From contig JAJYHA010000147.1 of NCBI GenBank assembly GCA_021784995.1, positions 1 through 6,193 on the forward strand: a stretch of 6,193 bases of DNA, written 5' to 3'. Below are positions 1 to 6,193 of this stretch, piece after piece (the stretch's first letter is position 1; each line of letters begins with the position of its first letter). A model generated the notes under the pieces. That model had not been told where the DNA came from. It was given only the letters and a program-made list of their open reading frames with translations, and did not search any database. The DNA comes from Myxococcales bacterium (lineage in GTDB: Bacteria > Myxococcota > Myxococcia > Myxococcales > Anaeromyxobacteraceae). A program made the position numbers and the translations under genes.

Positions 1-11
1 GACGACGCCGG

Positions 12-1376
12 TCACGCCCCCTCCGCCGCGCGCCGGGGCTCCGCCGGCGCCGTCGCCCCGCCGCGCGCGATCTCGATCCGGGTCAGCCGCCGCTCGTCGC
101 CGGCCCGCACCGTGAAGGCGAGCCCCTGCCACTCGATCACCGCGCCCACCGGGGGCACGCGGCCGGCGGTGGCGGTGACGAAGCCGCCGAGGGTCCCGTA
201 GTCGCTCGACTCCGGGAAGACGACGCCCGGCTCCCCCGCCCCGGGCGCCCCGCCCCCGGCGCCCGGGTGGCGCTCGAGGAAGGACGCCAGGTCGTGGAGC
301 GGGATGGCCGCGTCGGCGAGCCAGACCCCGTCGCCCAGCACCCGCACCGGGGCCGCCTCGGCGTCGCCCTCGTCCTGGATCTCGCCGACGATCTCCTCGA
401 GGACGTCCTCGAGGGTGACCAGCCCGCTCGTCCCGCCGAACTCGTCGACGACGATGGCCAGGTGGACGTGGCGCCGCTGCATCTCCTTCAGGAGGCGCGA
501 GATCTTCATCTGCTCCGGGACGAAGAAGGCCGGCTTGAGGTGCCGGGCCAGGGTCACGCCGCGGATGGGTCCGTCGCGGAGCTCCTGCACGATCTCCCGG
601 ACGAGGAGCACCCCGACGATCTCGTCCACCGTCCCCCGGTACACGGGCATCCGGCTGAAGGGGTTCTCGGCGACCACGCGGACGAGCGCCTCCGGGGAGG
701 CCGCCTCGTCGATGGCCACCATCCGGGTCCGCGGGACCATGATCTCCTTCACCACCCGGTCGGCGAACTCGAGGACGCTGTTGAGCAGCTCCTCCTTCAC
801 CTCGTCGAGCACCCCCTCGCGCGTCCCCATCTCGATCAGGTACTCGATCTCCGCGCTCGTCACCGCGGGGGTGGCCGGCGCCGCCCCGCCGAAGGGGCCG
901 ACGACGGCCGAGGCGATCCGGGTGGTGGCCGCCGCGATCGGCCGCAGGAGCAGCGCGAGCGCGCGCACGGCGGGCATGGCCGCGACCGCGACCCGGGCCG
1001 GGTGGCGCCTGGCCACGGTCTTCGGGACGATCTCCCCGAGGAACAGGACGGCGACGGTGGCGAGGCCGGTGACGACGGCGACCACCAGCCCCTCCCCCCG
1101 CCCCCACCGGGCCGCGAGGTCGGCGCCGATCGAGGCGGCGAGCGCGCCGGCGCCGACGTTGACCAGGGTGCTGGCGATGAGGAGCGTCGCCAGCACCCGC
1201 TCCGGGTGGGCGAGCCAGAGCGCCAGGGAGCGGCCGCGGCGGCCTCCCTCCTCGTGGAGCTGGCGCGCGCGCGGCTCCCCGAGGGAGGTGAGCGCCGTCT
1301 CCGCGCCCGAGCAGAACGCCGCGCCGGCGAGGAAGGCCGCCCCGAGGATCCACTTCCAGCGGTCGACTCCGTCCAC
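12..1376 (-). CDS. DUF21/CBS/CorC-HlyC family membrane protein, probable Mg2+ transport
   Basis: Members of this family (CorC/HlyC, related to animal CNNM) sit in the inner membrane and are linked to Mg2+ or Co2+ export and divalent-ion tolerance; hemolysin is a historical label. The 454 residues follow the standard order. A DUF21 membrane domain (about 8-160) has hydrophobic segments near 9-27, 61-85, 97-117 and 128-155. It carries the conserved SGAE (23-26), Asn73 and GEIVPK (114-119), polar positions that line the ion site in solved relatives. Two CBS domains follow, near 212-266 and 278-330, the second ending in the hallmark DEFGGTSGLVTLEDVLEEIVGE. A C-terminal CorC/HlyC domain spans about 343-437, with a Gly/Ala/Pro-rich insertion at about 370-389. 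The GTG start has CGGAG 6 bases upstream. E. coli CorC itself lacks the membrane domain, so the match is to full-length relatives and I give no symbol. It lies 129 bases after ndk and is probably a separate transcript. Confidence 0.93.
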   Translation of the reverse strand: MDGVDRWKWILGAAFLAGAAFCSGAETALTSLGEPRARQLHEEGGRRGRSLALWLAHPERVLATLLIASTLVNVGAGALAASIGADLAARWGRGEGLVVAVVTGLATVAVLFLGEIVPKTVARRHPARVAVAAMPAVRALALLLRPIAAATTRIASAVVGPFGGAAPATPAVTSAEIEYLIEMGTREGVLDEVKEELLNSVLEFADRVVKEIMVPRTRMVAIDEAASPEALVRVVAENPFSRMPVYRGTVDEIVGVLLVREIVQELRDGPIRGVTLARHLKPAFFVPEQMKISRLLKEMQRRHVHLAIVVDEFGGTSGLVTLEDVLEEIVGEIQDEGDAEAAPVRVLGDGVWLADAAIPLHDLASFLERHPGAGGGAPGAGEPGVVFPESSDYGTLGGFVTATAGRVPPVGAVIEWQGLAFTVRAGDERRLTRIEIARGGATAPAEPRRAAEGA

Positions 1377-1382
1377 GGCCCG

Positions 1383-1416
1383 CTCCGTTCCCGCGCCCGC
1401 CGCCGCGCCGGGACGG
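1383..1416 (-). promoter_or_regulatory. Second leader stem overlapping the Shine-Dalgarno of the CorC-like gene
   Basis: CCGTCCCG (1409-1416) can pair with CGGGAACGG (1385-1393) as an 8-bp stem with one bulged A and a 15-base loop. Its 3' arm includes the first three bases of the CGGAG ribosome binding site (1383-1387), which stands 6 bases before the GTG start. It abuts the preceding hairpin with no gap. Translation control is possible, but GC-rich leaders often allow such pairings by chance. Confidence 0.3.
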
Positions 1417-1446
1417 CGGTGCCCACCCCGCGCGAGGTGGGCACCG
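1417..1446 (-). promoter_or_regulatory. Strong hairpin upstream of the CorC-like gene
   Basis: CGGTGCCCACC pairs perfectly with GGTGGGCACCG (11 bp). In the minus-strand RNA the stem can extend inward by a U-G and a C-G pair to a GCGC loop. It ends 40 bases before the GTG start. It is independent of the palindrome that follows ndk. It could be a second terminator element, an attenuator or a leader RNA structure; the sequence does not say which. Confidence 0.45.
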
Positions 1447-1452
1447 ATTCTA
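1447..1452 (-). promoter_or_regulatory. Possible -10 box for the CorC-like gene
   Basis: TAGAAT (five of six bases match TATAAT) lies in the only AT-rich island between ndk and the downstream gene. No recognisable -35 element is found 17 bases upstream, where the sequence is part of the GC palindrome. If used, the transcript would start near 1440, inside the next hairpin. The evidence is weak. Confidence 0.15.
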
Positions 1453-1457
1453 ACCTT

Positions 1458-1483
1458 CCCGGGCCGGGCGCGCCCGGCCCGGG
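1458..1483 (-). terminator. Candidate terminator hairpin at end of the icd-ndk operon
   Basis: A perfect 26-base palindrome can fold into an 11-bp all-GC stem with the loop CGCG, 22 bases after the ndk stop. The minus-strand sequence after the stem is AAGGTTAG, so there is no U-run as in a textbook intrinsic terminator. Terminator stems without strong U-runs are reported in GC-rich bacteria. Being a perfect palindrome, it would fold equally well in either direction. The location at the end of a coherent gene set is the main support. Confidence 0.45.
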
Positions 1484-1505
1484 CCGGACCGGGCCCCCGG
1501 GCCGG
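1458..1505. repeat. Three direct copies of a GC 10-mer after ndk
   Basis: The 10-mer CCCGGGCCGG (plus strand) occurs at 1458-1467, 1478-1487 and 1496-1505, separated by 10 and 8 bases. The block holds only one A/T base in 48 (A at 1488). It begins directly after the ndk stop. The low complexity means the copies could have arisen by slippage or by compositional drift rather than selection. Confidence 0.7.
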
Positions 1506-1949
1506 TCAGCTCCGCCGCTTCCACTCGTACGGGTGGACCGCCGACTCGGGGAAGAAGTAGGAGATCTCGATCCGCGCGTTCTCGACGCTGTCGGAGCCGT
1601 GGACGGTGTTCTTCTCGATGTCGGTCGCGAACTCCTTGCGGATCGTCCCCTCGGCCGCCTTCTTCGGGTCCGTCGCGCCCATGATCTCCCGGTTCCGCGC
1701 CACCGCCCCCTCCCCCTCGAGCACCATGAGGACCACCGGGCCGAGGGTCATCGACCTGACGAGATCGGCGAAGAAGGGCCGGGCGCGGTGCACCGCGTAG
1801 AACCCCTCGGCCTCGCGCACCGAGAGGTGGGTCATCCGGAGGGCGACCGGCTTGAGGCCCGCGGTCTCGAACCGGGAGATGATGCGGCCGACGATCGCCT
1901 TCTCGACGCCGTCGGGCTTGATGATGGACAGGGTGCGTTCGACTGCCAT
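1506..1949 (-). CDS. ndk: Nucleoside diphosphate kinase
   Basis: Ndk moves the gamma phosphate from ATP (or another NTP) to nucleoside diphosphates through a phosphohistidine, balancing cytoplasmic NTP and dNTP pools. The 147-residue protein has the whole active site: Lys11 in IIKPDGV, Tyr51, Phe59, Arg87, Thr93, Arg104, Asn114 and the phosphorylated His117 in the signature NTVHGSDS. Length is within the normal short-bacterial range (about 140-150). The ATG start has a good GAGGAG ribosome binding site 5 bases upstream. It lies 67 bases after sucD. Physical and functional association of Ndk with succinyl-CoA synthetase is described in Pseudomonas, so sitting behind sucCD makes sense: the NTP made by SucCD can be passed to other nucleotides. 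It is probably the last gene of the operon, since a GC-rich palindrome follows 22 bases after the TGA stop. Confidence 0.99.
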   Translation of the reverse strand: MAVERTLSIIKPDGVEKAIVGRIISRFETAGLKPVALRMTHLSVREAEGFYAVHRARPFFADLVRSMTLGPVVLMVLEGEGAVARNREIMGATDPKKAAEGTIRKEFATDIEKNTVHGSDSVENARIEISYFFPESAVHPYEWKRRS

Positions 1950-1975
1950 GGCTGCTCCTCGCGCTGCTGGATGGT

Positions 1976-2007
1976 GGCCGGCGCTTCCCCCGCCCCTCGC
2001 GCCGGCC
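1976..2007 (-). promoter_or_regulatory. Hairpin in the sucD-ndk gap
   Basis: A perfect 9-bp stem, GGCCGGCGC with GCGCCGGCC, encloses a 14-base loop that is all purines except one C (GAGGGGCGGGGGAA). It starts 9 bases after the sucD stop and ends 15 bases before the GAGGAG ribosome binding site of ndk. No U-run follows. It could modulate readthrough or protect an RNA end, but a chance stem in GC-rich DNA is also possible. Confidence 0.4.
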
Positions 2008-2016
2008 GGTGGGTGA

Positions 2017-2958
2017 TCAGCTCGGGCGCCTCGTCGGCCTCGACGGATCCTTCGCGCCCGCCCCGGCCTGCGCCGGAGGGCGCCGCGCCAGGGTGTCCTG
2101 CATGGTCCTGCCGAGGAGGTGGGGGCCGTCGCAGACGGCCATCCCGGCCCGCCGCATCGCCTCGAGCTTGGCCTCGGCCGTGCCGGTGCCGCCGGAGATG
2201 ACCGCGCCGGCGTGTCCCATCCGCTTCCCGGGCGGCGCCGTGCGGCCGGCGATGAAGCCCACGACCGGCTTGGTCATCTCGTCGTGGACGAAGGCCGCGG
2301 CGCGCTCCTCCTCGGAGCCGCCGATCTCGCCGATCATGATCACGGCGTCGGTCCCGGGATCGGCCTCGAACAGCCGCAGGACGTCGATGAAGTCGGTCCC
2401 GTGCACCGGATCGCCGCCGATGCCGACCGCGGTCGACTGGCCCATCCCCAGCTCGGTGAGCTGGTGGACGGCCTCGTAGGTGAGGGTCCCGGAGCGGGAG
2501 ACGACCCCGATCCGCCCCGGCCGGTGGATGTGGCCCGGCATGATGCCGATCTTGCACTCCGCGGGGGTGATGACGCCCGGGCAGTTCGGGCCGATGAGCC
2601 GGACGCCGGCCCGCCCGACCAGCGCGCGCTTCACCCGGACCATGTCGAGGATCGGGATCCCCTCGGTGATGGCGATGACCAGCGCGACCCCGGCCTCCGC
2701 GGCCTCGATGATGGCGTCGGCGGCGAAGGGCGGGGGGACGAAGATGACCGAGGCGTCCGCCCCGGTCTCGCGCACCGCCGCCTGGACCGTCTGGAAGATC
2801 GGGACCTGCCCCTGGAACCTCGTCCCGCCGCGCCCCGGCGTGACCCCGGCGACCACCTGCGTCCCGTAGGCGATCATCTGCTCCGCGTGGAAGCTGCCGG
2901 CCGAGCCGGTGATCCCCTGGACGAGGACGCGGGTGTTCCTGTCGACGAGAATGCTCAC
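2017..2958 (-). CDS. sucD: Succinyl-CoA synthetase, alpha subunit
   Basis: This is the CoA-binding and phosphohistidine-carrying partner of SucC. The GTG start gives [19 protein letters not shown], nearly the E. coli N-terminus. The CoA-binding Rossmann part follows ([10 protein letters not shown] at 15-24, VTPGRGG at 39-45). The [10 protein letters not shown] segment at 123-132 and SRSGTLTYE at 154-162 are typical of the family. His249 in [14 protein letters not shown] corresponds to E. coli phospho-His246, and Glu211 in MIGEIGG to the conserved glutamate facing it. The protein has 313 residues against 289 in E. coli. The excess is mainly a low-complexity tail from about residue 294, rich in Ala, Pro and Arg, after the domain ends near TMQDTLARR. 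It starts 24 bases after the sucC stop and ends 67 bases before ndk. Confidence 0.98.
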   Translation of the reverse strand: MSILVDRNTRVLVQGITGSAGSFHAEQMIAYGTQVVAGVTPGRGGTRFQGQVPIFQTVQAAVRETGADASVIFVPPPFAADAIIEAAEAGVALVIAITEGIPILDMVRVKRALVGRAGVRLIGPNCPGVITPAECKIGIMPGHIHRPGRIGVVSRSGTLTYEAVHQLTELGMGQSTAVGIGGDPVHGTDFIDVLRLFEADPGTDAVIMIGEIGGSEEERAAAFVHDEMTKPVVGFIAGRTAPPGKRMGHAGAVISGGTGTAEAKLEAMRRAGMAVCDGPHLLGRTMQDTLARRPPAQAGAGAKDPSRPTRRPS

Positions 2959-2961
2959 CGG

Positions 2962-2973
2962 TCCCTCGCTCCC
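2962..2973 (-). promoter_or_regulatory. Double purine-rich ribosome binding site of sucD
   Basis: Two Shine-Dalgarno-like runs, GGGAGC (2968-2973) and GAGGGA (2962-2967), sit back to back. GAGGGA ends 3 bases before the GTG start at 2956-2958, and GGGAG ends 10 bases before it. Together they support the GTG start and fill most of the 24-base sucC-sucD gap. This fits strong coupled translation of the two subunits. Confidence 0.55.
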
Positions 2974-2982
2974 GCCGCGCCG

Positions 2983-4149
2983 CTAGGCCGCCTGCGCCGC
3001 GGCGACCGCCCGGCGCGCGGCGTCGCCGAGGTCGTCGGCGGGGGTGATCGCGAGCCCGCTCTGCGCGAGGATCTGCTTCCCCAGCGCCACGTTGGTCCCC
3101 TCGAGCCGGACCACCAGGGGGATCGACAGCCCGACCTGCCGGGCCGCGGTGACGATCCCGTTCGCGATCACGTCGCACTTCATGATCCCGCCGAAGATGT
3201 TCACCAGCACCGCCCGCACGTGCGGATCGGAGAGGAGGATCTTGAAGGCGGCGGTGACCTTCGCCTCGTCCGCGCCCCCCCCGACGTCGAGGAAGTTCGC
3301 GGGGCGCCCGCCCGAGAGCTGGATGCTGTCCATCGTGGCCATCGCCAGCCCCGCGCCGTTCACCATGCAGGCGATGTCCCCCTCCAGGGCGATGTAGGAG
3401 AGGTCGTACTCCTTGGCGGCGGTCTCCTTCGGGTCCTCCTCGTCCGGGTCGCGCATGGCGGCGATGTCCGGGTGGCGGTAGAGGGCGTTGTCGTCGAAGT
3501 TCATCTTGGCGTCGAGCGCCAGGACGTCGCCCTGGGCGGTGACGACCAGCGGGTTGATCTCGGCGAGCGAGGCGTCGGTCGCCACGTAGGCGCCGTGGAG
3601 GCCGATGGCGAAGCGCACGAACGCGCCGACCGAGTCCCCCTGGAGCCCGAGCCCGAACGCCAGGCGTCGCGCCTGGAACGGGAGCAACCCGGTGAGCGGA
3701 TCGACCGACTCCCGGAGGATCTTCTCGGGGGCGTCGTGCGCGACCTGCTCGATGTCGACTCCGCCCTCGGTCGACGCCATGACCGCGATCCGGCCCGCCT
3801 CGCGGTCGAGGGTCATCCCGAGGTAGAGCTCGCGGGCGATGCGACACCCCTCCTCGACGTAGACCTTCCGCACGACCTGACCCTCGGGGCCGGTCTGCGG
3901 GGTCTTGAGGACCATGCCGATCATCGCCGCGGCCTGCTGCCGGGCCTCGTCGGGCGAGTGGGCGAGCTTCACGCCGCCGCCCTTCCCGCGCCCGCCGGCG
4001 TGGATCTGCGCCTTGATCGCGCAGATCCCGCCCCCGAGCTGCCGGGCGGCGCCCTCGGCCTCGAGCGGGGTCGCGGCCAGGTACCCACGGGGGACCGCCA
4101 CCCCGAACTTCCTGAGGATGTCCTTCGCCTGGTACTCGTGGATCTTCAC
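2983..4149 (-). CDS. sucC: Succinyl-CoA synthetase (ADP/GDP-forming), beta subunit
   Basis: With SucD this subunit converts succinyl-CoA, phosphate and NDP to succinate, CoA and NTP, the substrate-level phosphorylation step of the TCA cycle. From a GTG start it is 388 residues, the same length as E. coli SucC, and key positions fall at the same numbers. These are Lys46, the glycine-rich GGRGKGG loop at 52-58, Glu99, Glu197, Asn199 and Asp213 (metal and nucleotide ligands), and Asn264. The N-terminal ATP-grasp domain covers about 1-240 and the CoA-ligase domain about 240-388, including [19 protein letters not shown] versus GTP preference cannot be settled by reading; Pro20 is as in E. coli. 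A longer open frame upstream to 4395 is rejected because it overlaps mdh and lacks homology. It follows mdh by 65 bases, a gap holding a strong hairpin, and precedes sucD by 24 bases. Confidence 0.98.
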   Translation of the reverse strand: MKIHEYQAKDILRKFGVAVPRGYLAATPLEAEGAARQLGGGICAIKAQIHAGGRGKGGGVKLAHSPDEARQQAAAMIGMVLKTPQTGPEGQVVRKVYVEEGCRIARELYLGMTLDREAGRIAVMASTEGGVDIEQVAHDAPEKILRESVDPLTGLLPFQARRLAFGLGLQGDSVGAFVRFAIGLHGAYVATDASLAEINPLVVTAQGDVLALDAKMNFDDNALYRHPDIAAMRDPDEEDPKETAAKEYDLSYIALEGDIACMVNGAGLAMATMDSIQLSGGRPANFLDVGGGADEAKVTAAFKILLSDPHVRAVLVNIFGGIMKCDVIANGIVTAARQVGLSIPLVVRLEGTNVALGKQILAQSGLAITPADDLGDAARRAVAAAQAA

Positions 4150-4155
4150 GCGACA

Positions 4156-4162
4156 CTCTCTC
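4156..4162 (-). promoter_or_regulatory. Ribosome binding site that sets the sucC GTG start
   Basis: GAGAGAG lies 6 bases upstream of the GTG at 4147-4149. It supports starting SucC there, where the protein begins [10 protein letters not shown] like other SucC proteins. The frame is open further upstream to 4395, but that extension overlaps mdh and is Arg/Gly-rich with no family resemblance. Confidence 0.6.
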
Positions 4163-4173
4163 GGCGCATGGCG

Positions 4174-4205
4174 CGCCGGGGCCCCGGTCGCCCGGAGCCC
4201 CGGCG
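4174..4205 (-). promoter_or_regulatory. Intercistronic hairpin with GNRA-type loop, mdh-sucC gap
   Basis: In the minus-strand RNA a 14-base arm (4192-4205) pairs with a 14-base arm (4174-4187) around the loop GCGA. Thirteen pairs are Watson-Crick. The remaining position is a G-U wobble in the minus-strand RNA but a C-A mismatch on the other strand, so the fold favours the RNA of the mdh-sucC message. It starts 9 bases after the mdh stop and ends 24 bases before the sucC start. No U-run follows, so a classical terminator is unlikely. An mRNA stabiliser, a pause/processing site or a leaky attenuator are possible roles, all inferred. Confidence 0.5.
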
Positions 4206-4214
4206 ATCCCGGGC

Positions 4215-5189
<975 letters not shown>

Positions 5190-6193
5190 CTACATGTGCT
5201 TGATGATCTCGTCTCCGAACTCGGAGCACTTCACCTCGACGGTGTCGGTGAGCCCCTCCGCCTTCATGAGGCGGGCGAAGTCGTAGGTGACCCGGTGCGC
5301 GCCGATCGCCCGATCCATCCCCTTGATGATCAGGTCGGCCGCCTCGTTCCAGCCGAGGTGGCGGAACATCATCTCGCCGGAGAGGATCACCGAGCCGGGG
5401 TTCACCTTGTCGAGGTCGGCGTACTTGGGCGCCGTGCCGTGGGTCGCCTCGAAGATGGCGTGGCCGGTGACGTAGTTGGCGTTGCCGCCGGGGGCGATGC
5501 CGATGCCGCCGACCTGGGCCGCCAGGGCGTCGGACAGGTAGTCACCGTTCAGGTTGAGGGTGGCGATGACGTCGAACTCCTCCGGCCGGGTGAGCACCTG
5601 CTGGAGGGTGATGTCGGCGATGGCGTCCTTGACGAGGAGCTTGCCGCCGGCGAGCGCCGCCTTCTGCTCGGCGTTGGCCGCCTCCTCGCCCTTCGCGGCC
5701 TTGGTCCGCTCCCACTGGTCCCAGGTGTAGACCTTGTCGGCGAACTCGCGCTCGGCGAGCGCGTAGCCGTAGTTCCGGAACGCACCCTCCGTGTACTTCA
5801 TGATGTTGCCCTTGTGCACGATCGTGAGGCTCTTGCGCTTCAGGCGCAGGGCGTACTCGATCGCGGCGCGGACCAGCCGCTCGGTCCCCTCGCGGGAGAC
5901 CGGCTTCACGCCGAGGCCCGTCGAGCCGGGGAACCGGATCTTCTTGTACTCCTTGGGGAACTCCTTCTCGATGAAGGCGAGGAGCTTCTTCGCCTGCTCC
6001 GAGCCGGCCTCCCACTCGATCCCCGCGTAGATGTCCTCGGTGTTCTCGCGGAAGATCACCATGTCCACCTTGGCCGGGTTCTTCACCGGCGAGGGGACCC
6101 CCTTGAACCAGCGGACGGGGCGGAGGCAGACGTACAGGTCGAGCATCTGCCGGAGCGCGACGTTCAGCGAGCGGATGCCGCCGCCGATCGGGG
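5190..6193 (-). CDS. icd: NADP-dependent isocitrate dehydrogenase, 5' end missing
   Basis: The enzyme oxidatively decarboxylates isocitrate to 2-oxoglutarate in the cytoplasmic TCA cycle, reducing NADP. The reading frame runs off the right edge. The 333 visible codons start just before the [13 protein letters not shown] segment, which corresponds to the E. coli region around Ser113, the AceK phosphorylation site (codon at 6168-6170). Counting from the internal Met at 6146, substrate and metal residues are present: Arg9, Arg33, Tyr40, Lys112 (HKGN), Asp174, Asp202 and Asp206. The coenzyme residues Lys241-Tyr242, Tyr288 and Arg292 match E. coli Lys344-Tyr345, Tyr391 and Arg395, which indicates NADP rather than NAD. 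About 107 N-terminal residues should lie outside the window. The visible part is about 24 residues longer than in E. coli, mainly from an Ala/Lys/Glu-rich insertion near residues 140-169. The Met at 6146 is internal, not the start. The TAG stop lies 36 bases before mdh, so the two are probably cotranscribed. Confidence 0.98.
   Translation of the reverse strand, partial: PIGGGIRSLNVALRQMLDLYVCLRPVRWFKGVPSPVKNPAKVDMVIFRENTEDIYAGIEWEAGSEQAKKLLAFIEKEFPKEYKKIRFPGSTGLGVKPVSREGTERLVRAAIEYALRLKRKSLTIVHKGNIMKYTEGAFRNYGYALAEREFADKVYTWDQWERTKAAKGEEAANAEQKAALAGGKLLVKDAIADITLQQVLTRPEEFDVIATLNLNGDYLSDALAAQVGGIGIAPGGNANYVTGHAIFEATHGTAPKYADLDKVNPGSVILSGEMMFRHLGWNEAADLIIKGMDRAIGAHRVTYDFARLMKAEGLTDTVEVKCSEFGDEIIKHM

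Noticed and set aside
860..1444. 194-codon minus-strand frame overlapping the start of the CorC-like gene
   Set aside because: It is an out-of-frame shadow of the membrane domain, rich in Arg, Ser and Pro, with no sign of a separate product.
267..2201. 644-codon open frame on the plus strand across the CorC-like gene, ndk and the end of sucD
   Set aside because: It is antisense to three well-supported genes, and its translation is a monotone of Arg, Asp, Gly, Pro and His with no domain. Stop codons are rare by chance in such GC-rich DNA.
1832..4156. 774-codon minus-strand frame overlapping ndk, sucD and sucC in another frame
   Set aside because: Its translation is almost only Arg, Gly, Ala, Asp and His, it overlaps three real genes, and it has no recognisable fold.

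Overview
The window is a stretch of a very GC-rich bacterial chromosome (roughly two thirds or more G+C by eye, with codon third positions almost all G or C). All six protein genes lie on the minus strand, so transcription runs from the right edge to the left. In transcription order they are: icd (isocitrate dehydrogenase, start beyond the right edge), mdh (malate dehydrogenase), sucC and sucD (succinyl-CoA synthetase beta and alpha), ndk (nucleoside diphosphate kinase), and a DUF21-CBS-CorC/HlyC family membrane protein.

The first five look like one operon, with gaps of 36, 65, 24 and 67 bases. They form a metabolic set: icd and mdh are oxidative TCA steps yielding NADPH and NADH, SucCD makes nucleoside triphosphate at the substrate-level step, and Ndk spreads that phosphate among nucleotides. 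Neither sucAB nor an obvious 2-oxoglutarate oxidoreductase is inside the window. From memory, an icd-mdh-sucCD-ndk order fits high-GC lineages such as Myxococcota and other former Deltaproteobacteria, or deep lineages such as Rokubacteria/Methylomirabilota. This taxonomic guess is weak, and the sequence itself gives no marker that settles it.

The 129-base gap between ndk and the CorC-like gene is the most structured DNA here. It holds a block with one A/T base in 48, carrying three copies of a 10-mer and a perfect 26-base palindrome (candidate operon terminator). This is followed by two abutting hairpins in the leader of the CorC-like gene, the second of which partly covers its Shine-Dalgarno sequence. 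The mdh-sucC gap holds a 14-bp hairpin with a GNRA loop, and the sucD-ndk gap a 9-bp hairpin. Bases 1-11, past the stop of the last gene, show nothing. No other gap exceeds 130 bases.

The proteins are ordinary housekeeping enzymes with intact catalytic residues. I found no RNA gene, mobile element, CRISPR array or new multi-gene system. The observations worth a second look are RNA-level structures between genes and modest lineage-specific insertions in Icd, SucD and the CorC-like protein.
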